A program made the translations under genes and the position numbers. From positions 1 to 33,298 of the forward strand of contig CAYRTL010000055.1 of the NCBI GenBank assembly GCA_964427005.1: a stretch of DNA of 33,298 nt, given 5' to 3'. Positions 6,475 through 15,204 of the stretch are shown here, in pieces. Source of the DNA: JAMXLO01 sp964427005 (lineage in GTDB: Bacteria; Pseudomonadota; Alphaproteobacteria; Acetobacterales; Acetobacteraceae). Under the pieces are notes generated by a model, which worked only from the letters and a program-made list of their open reading frames with translations, had not been told where the DNA came from and made no database searches. The first letter of the stretch is position 1; each line of letters begins with the position of its first letter.

Positions 6475-7209
6475 ATGCGGGTTCGGGCGGATCAATTGCT
6501 GGTAGAGCGCGGCTTGGCGGAAAGCCGGGCGCGCGCGCAGGCGCTGATCCTCGCCGGCAAGGTGTTCAGCGGCGAACGCCGCATCGCCAAGTCAGGCGAT
6601 ACGCTGGAACCCGACACGCCGATCGAAGTGCGTGGTCAGGAGCACCCTTGGGTTTCCCGCGGCGGGCTGAAGCTCGAGCACGCGCTGCGTCATTTTGGTC
6701 TGTCCCCGGCGGGTCGCGTCTGCCTTGACGTCGGAGCATCCACCGGCGGCTTCACCCACGTCCTGCTGGCGCATGGGGCGGCCAAGGTGCACGCGGTCGA
6801 TGTGGGCCACGGGCAGCTTGCCTGGAAGCTACGGTCCGACCCGCGTGTGGTCGTGCACGAGAGGATGAACGCGCGCTATCTGACGCGCGAGATCATTGCC
6901 GACCCGATTGAGGCGCTCGTGTGCGATGCCAGCTTCATCGGGCTTGCGACACTGCTTCCCTCGCCACTGGCGTTATGTGCGCCAACCGCCTGGGCGGTGG
7001 CGCTGATCAAGCCGCAATTCGAGGCGGGGCCGGAAGCCGTGGGCAGGAAGGGCGTGGTGCGATCGGCCGCCGTTCACCAAGCCGTGTGCGAGCGTGTCCG
7101 GACATGGTGGTCGGCGCAGGAAGGCTGGCATGTGCTGGGCATCACCGAGAGCCCGATTACTGGTCCGGAAGGAAACCGCGAGTTCCTGATCGCCGCTGCG
7201 AAGGGCTGA
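6475..7209 (+). CDS. tlyA: TlyA-family rRNA 2'-O-methyltransferase (hemolysin A-like)
   Basis: Ribosomal RNA methyltransferase of 244 residues that acts in the cytoplasm using S-adenosylmethionine. Residues 1-60 form an S4 RNA-binding domain (RADQLLVERGLAESRARAQA). The FtsJ/RrmJ-like domain follows, with Lys66 in SRGGLKLEHAL, motif I DVGASTGGFT (85-94), Asp151 in VCDASFIGL, Lys179 in LIKPQFE and Glu236 in GNREFL. This gives the expected K-D-K-E tetrad, so the enzyme should be active. The length is typical. TlyA of mycobacteria modifies 16S and 23S rRNA and affects capreomycin response; alphaproteobacterial members are less studied. It is divergent from hxlR and convergent with the small gene at 7214. 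Confidence 0.93.
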   Translation: MRVRADQLLVERGLAESRARAQALILAGKVFSGERRIAKSGDTLEPDTPIEVRGQEHPWVSRGGLKLEHALRHFGLSPAGRVCLDVGASTGGFTHVLLAHGAAKVHAVDVGHGQLAWKLRSDPRVVVHERMNARYLTREIIADPIEALVCDASFIGLATLLPSPLALCAPTAWAVALIKPQFEAGPEAVGRKGVVRSAAVHQAVCERVRTWWSAQEGWHVLGITESPITGPEGNREFLIAAAKG

Positions 7210-7213
7210 GCCT

Positions 7214-7369
7214 TCAGGGCCGTGATCGCGCAGTCTGCGTAACGGCCATATCGCGTTGCGCTATTTCGGCCAGGAGAGACCACACCTTCGCTGGTTCCAT
7301 CGGGACGTCCGGGTCGTTCAACAGACGATCGAGTTCGTCAAGCTTCCGGGCGTACTCGACATCCGTCAT
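7214..7369 (-). CDS. Small conserved-looking hypothetical protein (51 residues)
   Basis: The protein starts MTDVEYARKLDELDRLLNDP and is acidic and helical, with a Pro-rich turn (DPDVPMEPAKVW) and no Cys or membrane segment. The ATG at 7369 is preceded by GGAGAG six bases away, a good ribosome site; the frame is open further upstream to 7438 but that part reads like non-coding sequence. It lies downstream of the 393-residue unknown gene on the same strand and ends four bases from the tlyA stop (convergent). No function is assigned. The good ribosome site and even codon use make it a probable real gene. Confidence 0.65.
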   Translation of the reverse strand: MTDVEYARKLDELDRLLNDPDVPMEPAKVWSLLAEIAQRDMAVTQTARSRP

Positions 7370-7481
7370 CTCAGTCTCTCCGGTCACATCAGGCATAACG
7401 AAACAACCTCGGGATCGTGGCGGTCCTGCGGCACTCATGTGAATATAAGAAGCTTACTGTTCGATTACCGGCAGAAGGCAA

Positions 7482-8663
7482 TCAAACCGCCGACAGGACT
7501 GCCGGCGCCAATGCCGCAGTTCCCGCGGCGGGATGGGCCGAGTTCCGGAACCGGAGTTCTCCTTGTTCCGCCGCGCCCGCCATACAAAGCATCTCAAAAC
7601 GGGAGGTGCAGGTGACAGCGATAACCGGCTGAGCGCCATGACGCGCCAGGAACCGGCGTGCTTCGCCTTCAAGTTCCAGCCCGTCACGCAAGCCGCACCA
7701 TTCATTGCGGTCGAGGTCGTCGACGAATATCGCCAAAATCCCAGGCCTGGTGCCGCTCAGCCGCGTGGGCGTCATCTCTGACAACCGACGCCGAACGGCG
7801 ATCGCCACCTCGTCCAACCGCCCGGCTCGAGCCGCCATAACGAAGACACCGGCCTCGGTGGCAGTCACGGACAGATGCACCTCCGGGCCGAACTCTCGGC
7901 GCAGCGACGGTGTGAGACTTTCGTGCGGACCGCCACCCGTCAGCCTCAGCGGTTCGAGGCGAAGCACCGCGCCTGGATTATGGTCGCTTCGGCTCTGCCT
8001 TTGCAGCAGCCGGCGGATGCGGTCGTGCATCTCCGCCAGCGTGCTAGTGCTCAAGCCTCCGGGCAGCGTCATCTTCAGCAGGTAGCGTCCTGGATTTGCG
8101 GCGAGCCAAGTCCGCAAGTCGGCGTCCACGCGATCGGCCAGATGCGACCATGCCAGGCGCTGCACCATCCGGCCTTCCTCAGCAGACACGATATCGCAGG
8201 CGATCTCAGCCGCATGCGCATCACGTGCAATCAACAGATCATGGGCCGCAGCGTCTTCCAGTCCGGCAAAGGCGACGTCGAAGCCACGCGAGGCCTGCAG
8301 GGCGGCAGTACGCAGGACGTGGAAAGGCGCTGCCAGCGTCCCGTCATCTGCAAGCGCACGTCGTAGCCGTTCCCGCAACCGGCCTCTTCCCTGCGGACCA
8401 AGCCGGCGCGACAGTACGACGGCTTCGCAGGCCAAGCGCGCGGCGTGCAATTCGCCCAAGGATGGCGGACGTACCAGATTGCTGCGAAGCCGCTCGATTG
8501 CGAGTTCAATCGCGTGCCGTCGTCGCACAACCTGACCAGCCCGCGGTCCCGATGCCATCCGGCGCTCAATGTCCATCATACGGGCGCCCCATGCGCGGGC
8601 TCCGACCAGTGCGACGAAGGCGTCCAGGGCGGCGGGGCTATAAGGCGGTGCTTGAGGTTGCAT
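7482..8663 (-). CDS. Uncharacterised protein, 393 residues
   Basis: I do not recognise this protein. It is rich in Ala, Arg and Leu and largely helical in its first 180 residues. Positions 190-340 alternate strand and helix (for example GRYLLKMTLPGGL, EVHLSVTATEAGVFVMAARAG and RPGILAIFVDDLD). No signal peptide or membrane segment is visible. Two Cys occur near the C-terminus in VTCTSRFEMLCMAG. Codon use is high GC like the neighbours. It begins 46 bases after the aroC stop on the same strand and is probably co-transcribed with fabI-aroC. A short hairpin (8663-8677) covers its start region. A role linked to chorismate is only positional speculation. Confidence 0.75.
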   Translation of the reverse strand: MQPQAPPYSPAALDAFVALVGARAWGARMMDIERRMASGPRAGQVVRRRHAIELAIERLRSNLVRPPSLGELHAARLACEAVVLSRRLGPQGRGRLRERLRRALADDGTLAAPFHVLRTAALQASRGFDVAFAGLEDAAAHDLLIARDAHAAEIACDIVSAEEGRMVQRLAWSHLADRVDADLRTWLAANPGRYLLKMTLPGGLSTSTLAEMHDRIRRLLQRQSRSDHNPGAVLRLEPLRLTGGGPHESLTPSLRREFGPEVHLSVTATEAGVFVMAARAGRLDEVAIAVRRRLSEMTPTRLSGTRPGILAIFVDDLDRNEWCGLRDGLELEGEARRFLARHGAQPVIAVTCTSRFEMLCMAGAAEQGELRFRNSAHPAAGTAALAPAVLSAV

Positions 8664-8709
8664 CGGGCTCCGCCCGAATGGACACGCAGACGCGCGCGTT
8701 TATTCCCGC

Positions 8710-9813
8710 CTAGTTGTGCGGCAGTCTCGCTGCGGTAGGTGCGTCCGGGTTCTGCGCGCGATGGCGCAGCAGGTGGTCAGCCAGCACACACGCCAGCATC
8801 GCTTCCCCGACGGGAACGGCGCGGATGCCGACACATGGGTCGTGGCGGCCCTTGGTGCTGATCTCGGTGTCATGGCCGGTGCGATCGACTGTCTGCCGCG
8901 GCGTCAGGATCGAACTCGTCGGCTTCACGGCGAAGCGGGCAACGATGGGCTGCCCGGTGGAAATGCCGCCGAGGATGCCGCCCGCGTGGTTGGACGCGAA
9001 CTCTACCAGGCCATCCTGCATGTGCATTTCATCGGCGTTCGCCTCACCGGAGAGTGCAGCAGCGGCGAAACCCTCACCGATCTCCACGCCTTTGACTGCA
9101 TTGATCGACATCAGCGCGGCGGCGATTTCGGCGTCGAGCTTGGCGTATATCGGCGCACCCAGTCCGGGCGGAACGCCTTCGCCCACCACTTCGATCACGG
9201 CGCCGGCCGATGATCCAGCCTTGCGCACCTCGGAGAGATAGCCCTCCCACAGGGTCGCGGTGACCGGGTCGGGGCAGAAGAACGGATTGTCATCCACGGC
9301 GTCCCAGTTCCAGCGCGTCCGGTCGACGCGATGCGGGCCGATCTGCACCAGCGCACCGCGGATGCGCACGCCGCTGCCCAGCAGCTTGCGCGCGACCCCG
9401 CCGGCCGCGACGCGCATGGCGGTCTCCCGCGCGGAGGAGCGGCCGCCGCCGCGATAGTCGCGGATGCCGTATTTCAGATCGTAGGTCAGGTCGGCGTGCC
9501 CGGGGCGGAACTGGGCCGCGATGGCCGAGTAGTCGCGCGAGCGCTGATCGAGGTTGTCGATCTGCAGGGCGATGGGCGTGCCGGTGGTCTGGCCCTCGAA
9601 CACTCCGGACAGGATACGGACCTGATCCGGCTCCTGCCGCTGCGTGGTGAAGCGCGACTGGCCGGGGCGGCGCCGATCCAGCCAGGGCTGGATATCAGCT
9701 TCGGAGAGCGAAATCCGGGGCGGGCAGCCATCGACCACGCAGCCAATGGCGGGGCCGTGGCTTTCGCCCCAGGTGGTCACGCGGAACAGGTGCCCGAAGG
9801 TGTTATGGGACAT
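8710..9813 (-). CDS. aroC: Chorismate synthase
   Basis: Last enzyme of the shikimate pathway; it converts 5-enolpyruvylshikimate-3-phosphate to chorismate using reduced FMN in the cytoplasm. The 367-residue length is normal. Visible signatures are the N-terminal FGHLFRVTTWGESHGPAIGC with His19, the arginine-rich RPGHADLTYDLKYGIRDYRG loop, GGGRSSARETAMRVAAGG, and the C-terminal KGRHDPCVGIRAVPVGEAM. All look intact. The gene follows fabI at 101 bases on the same strand; the gap holds a strong REP-like hairpin (9841-9873) that may tune transcription or mRNA stability between them. The fabI-aroC-pdxH neighbourhood is common in alphaproteobacteria. Confidence 0.98.
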   Translation of the reverse strand: MSHNTFGHLFRVTTWGESHGPAIGCVVDGCPPRISLSEADIQPWLDRRRPGQSRFTTQRQEPDQVRILSGVFEGQTTGTPIALQIDNLDQRSRDYSAIAAQFRPGHADLTYDLKYGIRDYRGGGRSSARETAMRVAAGGVARKLLGSGVRIRGALVQIGPHRVDRTRWNWDAVDDNPFFCPDPVTATLWEGYLSEVRKAGSSAGAVIEVVGEGVPPGLGAPIYAKLDAEIAAALMSINAVKGVEIGEGFAAAALSGEANADEMHMQDGLVEFASNHAGGILGGISTGQPIVARFAVKPTSSILTPRQTVDRTGHDTEISTKGRHDPCVGIRAVPVGEAMLACVLADHLLRHRAQNPDAPTAARLPHN

Positions 9814-9840
9814 GGCGCCGCCCGTCAGGAGGGCGCTTCA

Positions 9841-9873
9841 TCGTCATGGCCGCCCTTGGGGCGGCCATGACGA
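9841..9873. repeat. REP-like hairpin between fabI and aroC
   Basis: A perfect 15-bp stem (TCGTCATGGCCGCCC paired with its reverse complement) closes a 3-base loop TTG. The CGTCATGGC core recurs at 25478-25512, 29237-29270 and 29291-29322, so this looks like one copy of a dispersed palindromic family. There is no T-run, so it is not a classic terminator. Confidence 0.8.
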
Positions 9874-9914
9874 ACAGCGGGCGGCACGCTCATAAGGGGG
9901 ATGCGACGCATTCC

Positions 9915-10745
<831 letters not shown>

Positions 10746-10880
10746 GTTTGATCCTCTGCAAGTCTGCGTCGATCCGGCGTGGTGACACACCCTCGCGTTA
10801 TGGGGCAAGAGCCACGATGACCGCTTGGCGACACAGTCCCGCGGCGGCAGAGTGCGCCAATCCGTGAGGACATCCGATTC

Positions 10881-11480
10881 ATGCCAGATAGTCTCCCCGT
10901 CGTCGCCGACCCGTTCGCAAAGTTTCAGGACTGGATGAACGAGGCGTGGGCGCACGAGCCGGCGGATGCCAATGCCATGACCTTGGCGACCGCGACTCCG
11001 GACGGCGTGCCGGCAGCGCGGATCGTGCTGCTCAAGGGAGCCGATGCCAGAGGGTTCGTGTTCTATAGCAACAAGGAGAGCCGCAAGGGCGAGGAACTTG
11101 CTGCCAATGACCGCGCCGCATTGCTGTTTCACTGGAAACCGCTGGGGCGGCAGGTTCGGATCGAGGGCCGGGTCGAGCATGTGACTGATGCGGAGGCCGA
11201 TGCCTATTACATGACGCGTCCGCGCGTCTCGCGGCTCGGCGCCTGGGCATCCGACCAATCTCGCGTGCTGTCAGATCGCGCCGAACTGGAACGGCGTCTG
11301 GCGGAATACGAGGCGAAATATTCCGGCGACGACATCCCGCGTCCGCCTTACTGGTCCGGTTACCGGCTGGTCCCCGCTCGCTTCGAGTTCTGGCAGAACA
11401 TGCCGTTCCGGCTGCACGATCGCACCGTATATACGCGGACAGCCGATGGCGGCTGGACGATGGGCAAGCTGTTTCCCTGA
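10881..11480 (+). CDS. pdxH: Pyridoxamine/pyridoxine 5'-phosphate oxidase
   Basis: FMN-dependent oxidase of 199 residues that makes pyridoxal 5'-phosphate, the final step of vitamin B6 synthesis and salvage. The sequence shows ARIVLLKGADARGFVFYSNK with the SRKGEEL loop (FMN and substrate binding), RQVRIEGRVEHVTDAEAD, the SRLGAWASDQS motif, and the C-terminal signature FEFWQNMPFRLHDR. The end GKLFP differs slightly from the usual RLSP/RLAP ending. GTGAGGA lies about nine bases before the ATG. It is followed after six bases by a GTG-started gene on the same strand, which suggests co-transcription. Confidence 0.96.
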   Translation: MPDSLPVVADPFAKFQDWMNEAWAHEPADANAMTLATATPDGVPAARIVLLKGADARGFVFYSNKESRKGEELAANDRAALLFHWKPLGRQVRIEGRVEHVTDAEADAYYMTRPRVSRLGAWASDQSRVLSDRAELERRLAEYEAKYSGDDIPRPPYWSGYRLVPARFEFWQNMPFRLHDRTVYTRTADGGWTMGKLFP

Positions 11481-11486
11481 GCCGTC

Positions 11487-12980
11487 GTGGCCGCACCGGC
11501 GGAACAAGCGGAAGTAGCTGGGTTCCTGCGCGGTCTCGCAGGTTCCGACCCTATCGAAACCCACATCTCACTGGTGTTCATCGGCGCGGATACGGTCTGG
11601 AAGCTGAAGAAGGCCGTACGGCTGCCGTTTCTCGACTTCACGTCGCTTGAAGCGCGTCATCGCTTCATTGTTCGCGAACTGGAGCTGAACAGCGCCGCTG
11701 CGGCAGGTTTGTACCGCGACGTTGTGCCTGTCGTGCGTCGCGACGGCAGGCTGGAATTTGGCGACGCCGATGGTCTTCCGGTGGTCGACTGGGTGCTGCG
11801 CATGGCGCGCGTGCCAGCCAGCGATTTCTTTGAGGCCATCGTCGCGGCGGGCGGACTGACCCCAGAACTGCTGGACGAACTCGGCGATGCGGTTGCGGCG
11901 TTCCACGGCATGCTGACGCCTGCCGAGCGGAGCGATACCGTCGCGGCAATGCGTCATGTGATCGAGGGCAATGCCGTTTCGGCGTGCCAGGCGGGGCTGC
12001 CTGCCGATGTCGTGCAGCACTGGGAAAACAGGATTCTCGCGGCACTCGACGAGATCGCGCCATGGCTGGCGCATCGCGAACGCGATGGCTTCGTCCGTCG
12101 CGCGCATGGCGATCTGCATCTGGGCAATCTGTGCCTCTGGCAAGGCAAGCCGGTGCCATTCGACGCGCTCGAATTCGACGAGGCTATGGCGACCATAGAT
12201 CTGGGATACGACCTCGCATTCCTGCTGATGGATCTGGACCACCGCGTCAGTCGCGCCGCGGCGAACCGGGTGCTGAATCGCTACGTTGCGCGCACCGGTG
12301 ACGCGGCGCTGACGCGTGGACTGCCCCTCTTCCTGTCGCTGCGTGCAATGATACGCGCCCATGTCGAGGCGAAACGCGGCAATGCCGAGATTGCCGCGTC
12401 CTATCTGGCCGGGGCTTCGGCGTATCTGCAAAAGCAGCCGCCAGTGGTACTCGCAATCGGCGGACTGCCGGGCACAGGGAAGTCCACGCTGGCGCGCGCC
12501 GTCGCTCCGGACATCGGCAATGCGCCCGGCGCGCTGGTGCTGCGCAGTGATGAGATTCGCAAGCGCCAGCACAAAATGGCGCCGGAGGAGCGCCTGCCGC
12601 AGTCGGCATACAGCGATGCAGCGAGCGAGGAGGTGTTCAGCGAGCTTGCTTCACTCGTCCAGTTGGTGGCGGCCGGTGGCCATGCCGTCATCGCCGATGC
12701 AACCTTCATCGATGCACGCCATCGGGCCAAGGTGAAGGCCGCAGCCGGTGCGGCAGGCGTACCGTTTCTCGGGTTGTGGCTCGAAGCACCACTGTCCGAA
12801 TTGGAGGCGCGGGTGTCCGCCCGCGAACGCGATGCCTCCGACGCGACGGTGGCGGTCTTGCGCGCGGCAAGCGCCGCCAATCCACGAGCAGGCGACTGGA
12901 CGCCAATACGCGCGAGCGACGCGGCGACCGCGGAGGCCGAGGCACGCGATGCCATGGCCGGTCGCTTTCCGCGCTCGTGA
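11487..12980 (+). CDS. Fusion of aminoglycoside-phosphotransferase-like kinase domain and P-loop kinase domain
   Basis: The 497-residue protein has two kinase-like parts. Residues about 25-310 are APH-like, with the Brenner-type catalytic block HGDLHLGN (207-214) and DALEFDEAMATIDLGYD, where an Asp binds metal. Residues about 318-495 form a P-loop domain with Walker A GLPGTGKST (326-334), RSDEIRKR and ADATFIDARHR, as in small-molecule or gluconate/zeta-type kinases. This architecture is widespread in proteobacteria but its substrate is unknown; the name does not imply drug resistance. The start is GTG at 11487, six bases after the pdxH stop, so the two are probably transcribed together. Confidence 0.88.
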   Translation: MAAPAEQAEVAGFLRGLAGSDPIETHISLVFIGADTVWKLKKAVRLPFLDFTSLEARHRFIVRELELNSAAAAGLYRDVVPVVRRDGRLEFGDADGLPVVDWVLRMARVPASDFFEAIVAAGGLTPELLDELGDAVAAFHGMLTPAERSDTVAAMRHVIEGNAVSACQAGLPADVVQHWENRILAALDEIAPWLAHRERDGFVRRAHGDLHLGNLCLWQGKPVPFDALEFDEAMATIDLGYDLAFLLMDLDHRVSRAAANRVLNRYVARTGDAALTRGLPLFLSLRAMIRAHVEAKRGNAEIAASYLAGASAYLQKQPPVVLAIGGLPGTGKSTLARAVAPDIGNAPGALVLRSDEIRKRQHKMAPEERLPQSAYSDAASEEVFSELASLVQLVAAGGHAVIADATFIDARHRAKVKAAAGAAGVPFLGLWLEAPLSELEARVSARERDASDATVAVLRAASAANPRAGDWTPIRASDAATAEAEARDAMAGRFPRS

Positions 12981-13042
12981 TGCGTTACATCCTCATGTCG
13001 TGCTAGAAACGCAGACCTGACCTGCAAGCGAGGAGGCACGCC

Positions 13043-13909
13043 ATGGCCATCCGAAAGCTGCTGCTACCACTCACGGGGACCGCCGCAGGAGAAGCGGCGT
13101 TGTCCACGTGCCTGATGATCGCCCGTTTCTGGAACGCGCACGTCACCGCGCTGCACGTGCGTGTCGATAGCCGCGACGTCGCACCGTTGGCCGGCGAAGG
13201 CCTATCGGGCGCGATGATCGAAGAGATGATGTCCGCCACCGAAAAGGAGAGCAGCGAACGGGCGCACGCCGTCCGATCGATGTTCGACCGCTTCGTGCTG
13301 CAGCACGATGTGATCCTGTCGGAAGCGCGTCCCGGTGCGGATTGCGCCACTGCGAGCTTCGCTTCCGTGACTGGTCGAGAAGAGGATCTGGTCGCGCAAC
13401 AGGCCCGCCTCGCCGACTTGACCGTCGTGCCGCACCCGGATGCCGGCGAGGACGTATCCTCCTCCGATGCGCTCCACGCGGTGCTGTTCGATTCCGGCCG
13501 TCCCGTGCTGATCTCCCCGCAAACCGCCCCCGTCACCATCGGCACGCGGATATGCCTGGGCTGGAACGGAACTGCCGAATCAGCCTCAGCCGTCTACGCG
13601 GCCCTGCCCTGGCTGCAACGGGCGGAAGCCGTGCGTATCCTCTCCGCTGAAGGCTATCAGCGGCGAGGCCCTGCCGCTCCGGAACTCGCGGCATACCTCG
13701 CCTTGCACGGCGTCCACGCCGACATCGTCATGTTCAGGTCAGTCGGCAATTCGGTTGGTGCCGGCCTGCTCGCGGCGGCGCGGGAATTTGACTGCGATCT
13801 GCTGGCGATGGGTGCTTATTCGCACTCTCGCCTGCGCCAATTGATCCTGGGAGGGGTGACGAGGCACGTGCTGGAATATGCCAACCTCCCGGTGATGATG
13901 AACCGTTAG
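13043..13909 (+). CDS. Universal stress protein, tandem UspA domains
   Basis: The 288-residue cytoplasmic protein contains two Usp folds. The first (1-145) begins IRKLLLPLTGTAAGEAAL and lacks a clear nucleotide loop. The second (150-288) starts ICLGWNGTAESASAV and ends with the ATP-binding pattern MGAYSHSRLRQLILGGVTRHVL (G-2x-G-9x-G-type, slightly varied). Degenerate first and intact second domains are usual for two-domain Usp proteins. The ribosome site is strong (GAGGAGG eight bases before the ATG). A MarR regulator and a pirin follow on the same strand, so this may be a small stress module. No specific trigger can be read. Confidence 0.92.
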   Translation: MAIRKLLLPLTGTAAGEAALSTCLMIARFWNAHVTALHVRVDSRDVAPLAGEGLSGAMIEEMMSATEKESSERAHAVRSMFDRFVLQHDVILSEARPGADCATASFASVTGREEDLVAQQARLADLTVVPHPDAGEDVSSSDALHAVLFDSGRPVLISPQTAPVTIGTRICLGWNGTAESASAVYAALPWLQRAEAVRILSAEGYQRRGPAAPELAAYLALHGVHADIVMFRSVGNSVGAGLLAAAREFDCDLLAMGAYSHSRLRQLILGGVTRHVLEYANLPVMMNR

Positions 13910-13932
13910 CAAGACCGGCTGGTGGCGGCTCG

Positions 13933-14406
13933 GTGTCGGCAGACGCGCGCACGAAGCAGGCGCTGGATGCGTATGTTAAGCTGTTGCGCGCCGGCCGGTC
14001 GGTCCTGGCGCGCGTCGAGCCCCGCTTGGCAGCATCGGGTCTGACGCCCACGCAGTTCGGGGTGCTGGAGGCCATTTTGCATAAAGGGCCGCTGAGCCAG
14101 CGCGAACTCAGCCGCAAAGTGCTGACCAGCCCTGGCAACATGACGGACCTGATCGACAAGCTGGAGGCGCGTGGCATGGTGCGCCGCGCGCGGCAGCGCG
14201 CAGATCGGCGCGCCGTGCAGGTGGAGCTGACCGCGGCAGGCAAGGCGCTGATCCAGCCGCTGTTTGCCTGTCACGCCAGGGACATCGCGGACGCCATGGC
14301 GTACCTCAACGGCGAGGAGTTGCGCCAGCTCAGCGCGCTGCTGCGGAAACTGGGGTTGGGGGCGGAGACGGAGACGCCCCTTGTAGAAGGCAACGGCGAA
14401 CACTAA
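13933..14406 (+). CDS. MarR-family transcriptional regulator
   Basis: The 157-residue winged-helix dimeric regulator has a recognition region LSQRELSRKVLTSPGNMTDLIDKLEARGMVRR (about 54-85) and a basic wing RARQRADRRAVQVELTAAG. A single Cys (113) lies in the C-terminal dimerisation helix. The start is GTG at 13933, 23 bases after the usp stop, with only a weak G-rich ribosome site. The pirin gene begins 49 bases downstream, and a perfect 16-bp palindrome sits between them. Such symmetric sites are typical MarR operators, so direct control of the pirin gene is likely (inference). The ligand is unknown. Confidence 0.88.
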   Translation: MSADARTKQALDAYVKLLRAGRSVLARVEPRLAASGLTPTQFGVLEAILHKGPLSQRELSRKVLTSPGNMTDLIDKLEARGMVRRARQRADRRAVQVELTAAGKALIQPLFACHARDIADAMAYLNGEELRQLSALLRKLGLGAETETPLVEGNGEH

Positions 14407-14409
14407 TTC
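14381..14409 (+). promoter_or_regulatory. Candidate promoter for the pirin gene
   Basis: TTGTAG (14381-14386), 17 bases, then TAATTC (14404-14409). The -10 box overlaps the marR stop codon. The predicted start near 14416 falls just before the palindrome at 14420. The boxes are moderate matches only. Confidence 0.4.
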
Positions 14410-14419
14410 AGCGCCGAAC

Positions 14420-14435
14420 CGTTCGATATCGAACG
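14420..14435. promoter_or_regulatory. Perfect 16-bp palindrome between marR and pirin, probable MarR operator
   Basis: CGTTCGATATCGAACG is a perfect palindrome without a loop, so it suits a protein dimer better than an RNA hairpin. It lies 14 bases after the marR stop and 21 before the pirin ATG, directly after the candidate promoter. Confidence 0.65.
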
Positions 14436-14455
14436 ATAAGGTGAGGAGGTTCCCA

Positions 14456-15154
14456 ATGATCCAGGTGCGGCCCTTTTCCGGGCTCGGCAGCTTCCGCAAT
14501 GAGTGGCTGAACGCGCGGCATCACTTCAGCTTTGGCAACTACTATGACCCGGAGCGGATGGGCGTCGGACGCCTGCGGGTATGGAATGACGATGAGGTGG
14601 CGCCAGGAACGGGCTTCGACCCGCATCCGCATCGCGACATGGAAATCGTCACCTATATCCGCGAAGGCGCGATCACCCATCGCGACAACCTGGGTAACGA
14701 GGGACGGACCGAAGCGGGCGATGTCCAGGTCATGCACGCCGGGACCGGCATCGTTCATGCCGAATACAATCGCGAGAAAACACCCACGCGTCTGTTCCAA
14801 ATCTGGATTCAGCCTGATCAGCGCAGCGTCGCACCAGGCTGGGCGACGCGGCAGTTTCCGAAGGAAGGTGGCCTGGCGGTGCTGGCGAGCGGGCGCCCGG
14901 AGGATGGCGGCAGCGGCGCGCTTCCGTTGCATGCTGACGCCGCGGTCCTTGCCGGTACGCTGCGTGCCGGTGAAACGGCACGCGTGAGGCTTGCTCCGGG
15001 ACGTGCCGCGTATCTGGTCCCGGCGACCGGATCGGTGACGGTCAATGGCGCACCAGTCGGCACCCGGGACGGCGCGGCGATCACCGGGGAAAACGAGCTG
15101 ACCATCGCCGCCAACGCGGACAGCGAGCTCGTGCTGGTTGACGTGGCGGCCTGA
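14456..15154 (+). CDS. Pirin-family protein (YhhW-like bicupin)
   Basis: The 232-residue cupin protein has the metal site clearly visible: His57 and His59 in FDPHPHRDMEIVTY, and His101 and Glu103 in HAGTGIVHAEYN, the same residue numbers I recall for E. coli YhhW. YhhW has quercetin 2,3-dioxygenase activity in vitro, and other pirins act as stress or electrophile-response proteins. The N-terminal domain is well conserved; the C-terminal half (about 125-232) is the second, degenerate cupin. The ATG at 14456 is chosen because GAGGAGG precedes it by seven bases; a GTG at 14441 is part of that ribosome site. It is likely controlled by the MarR protein encoded upstream. Confidence 0.93.
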   Translation: MIQVRPFSGLGSFRNEWLNARHHFSFGNYYDPERMGVGRLRVWNDDEVAPGTGFDPHPHRDMEIVTYIREGAITHRDNLGNEGRTEAGDVQVMHAGTGIVHAEYNREKTPTRLFQIWIQPDQRSVAPGWATRQFPKEGGLAVLASGRPEDGGSGALPLHADAAVLAGTLRAGETARVRLAPGRAAYLVPATGSVTVNGAPVGTRDGAAITGENELTIAANADSELVLVDVAA

Positions 15155-15204
15155 GCACGCTGCGGGGTATGTAGGCGCACAACCAAGCCGAGGAGCGCCG
15201 GGTC

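Noticed and set aside
10746..11258. N-terminal extension of fabI to 447 residues
   Set aside because: The extra part is antisense to pdxH and precedes the normal FabI start. A ribosome site lies before the ATG at 10745.
11487..12980. Aminoglycoside resistance gene
   Set aside because: The APH-like domain is fused to a P-loop kinase in a common orphan family. Nothing in the sequence points to drug substrates.
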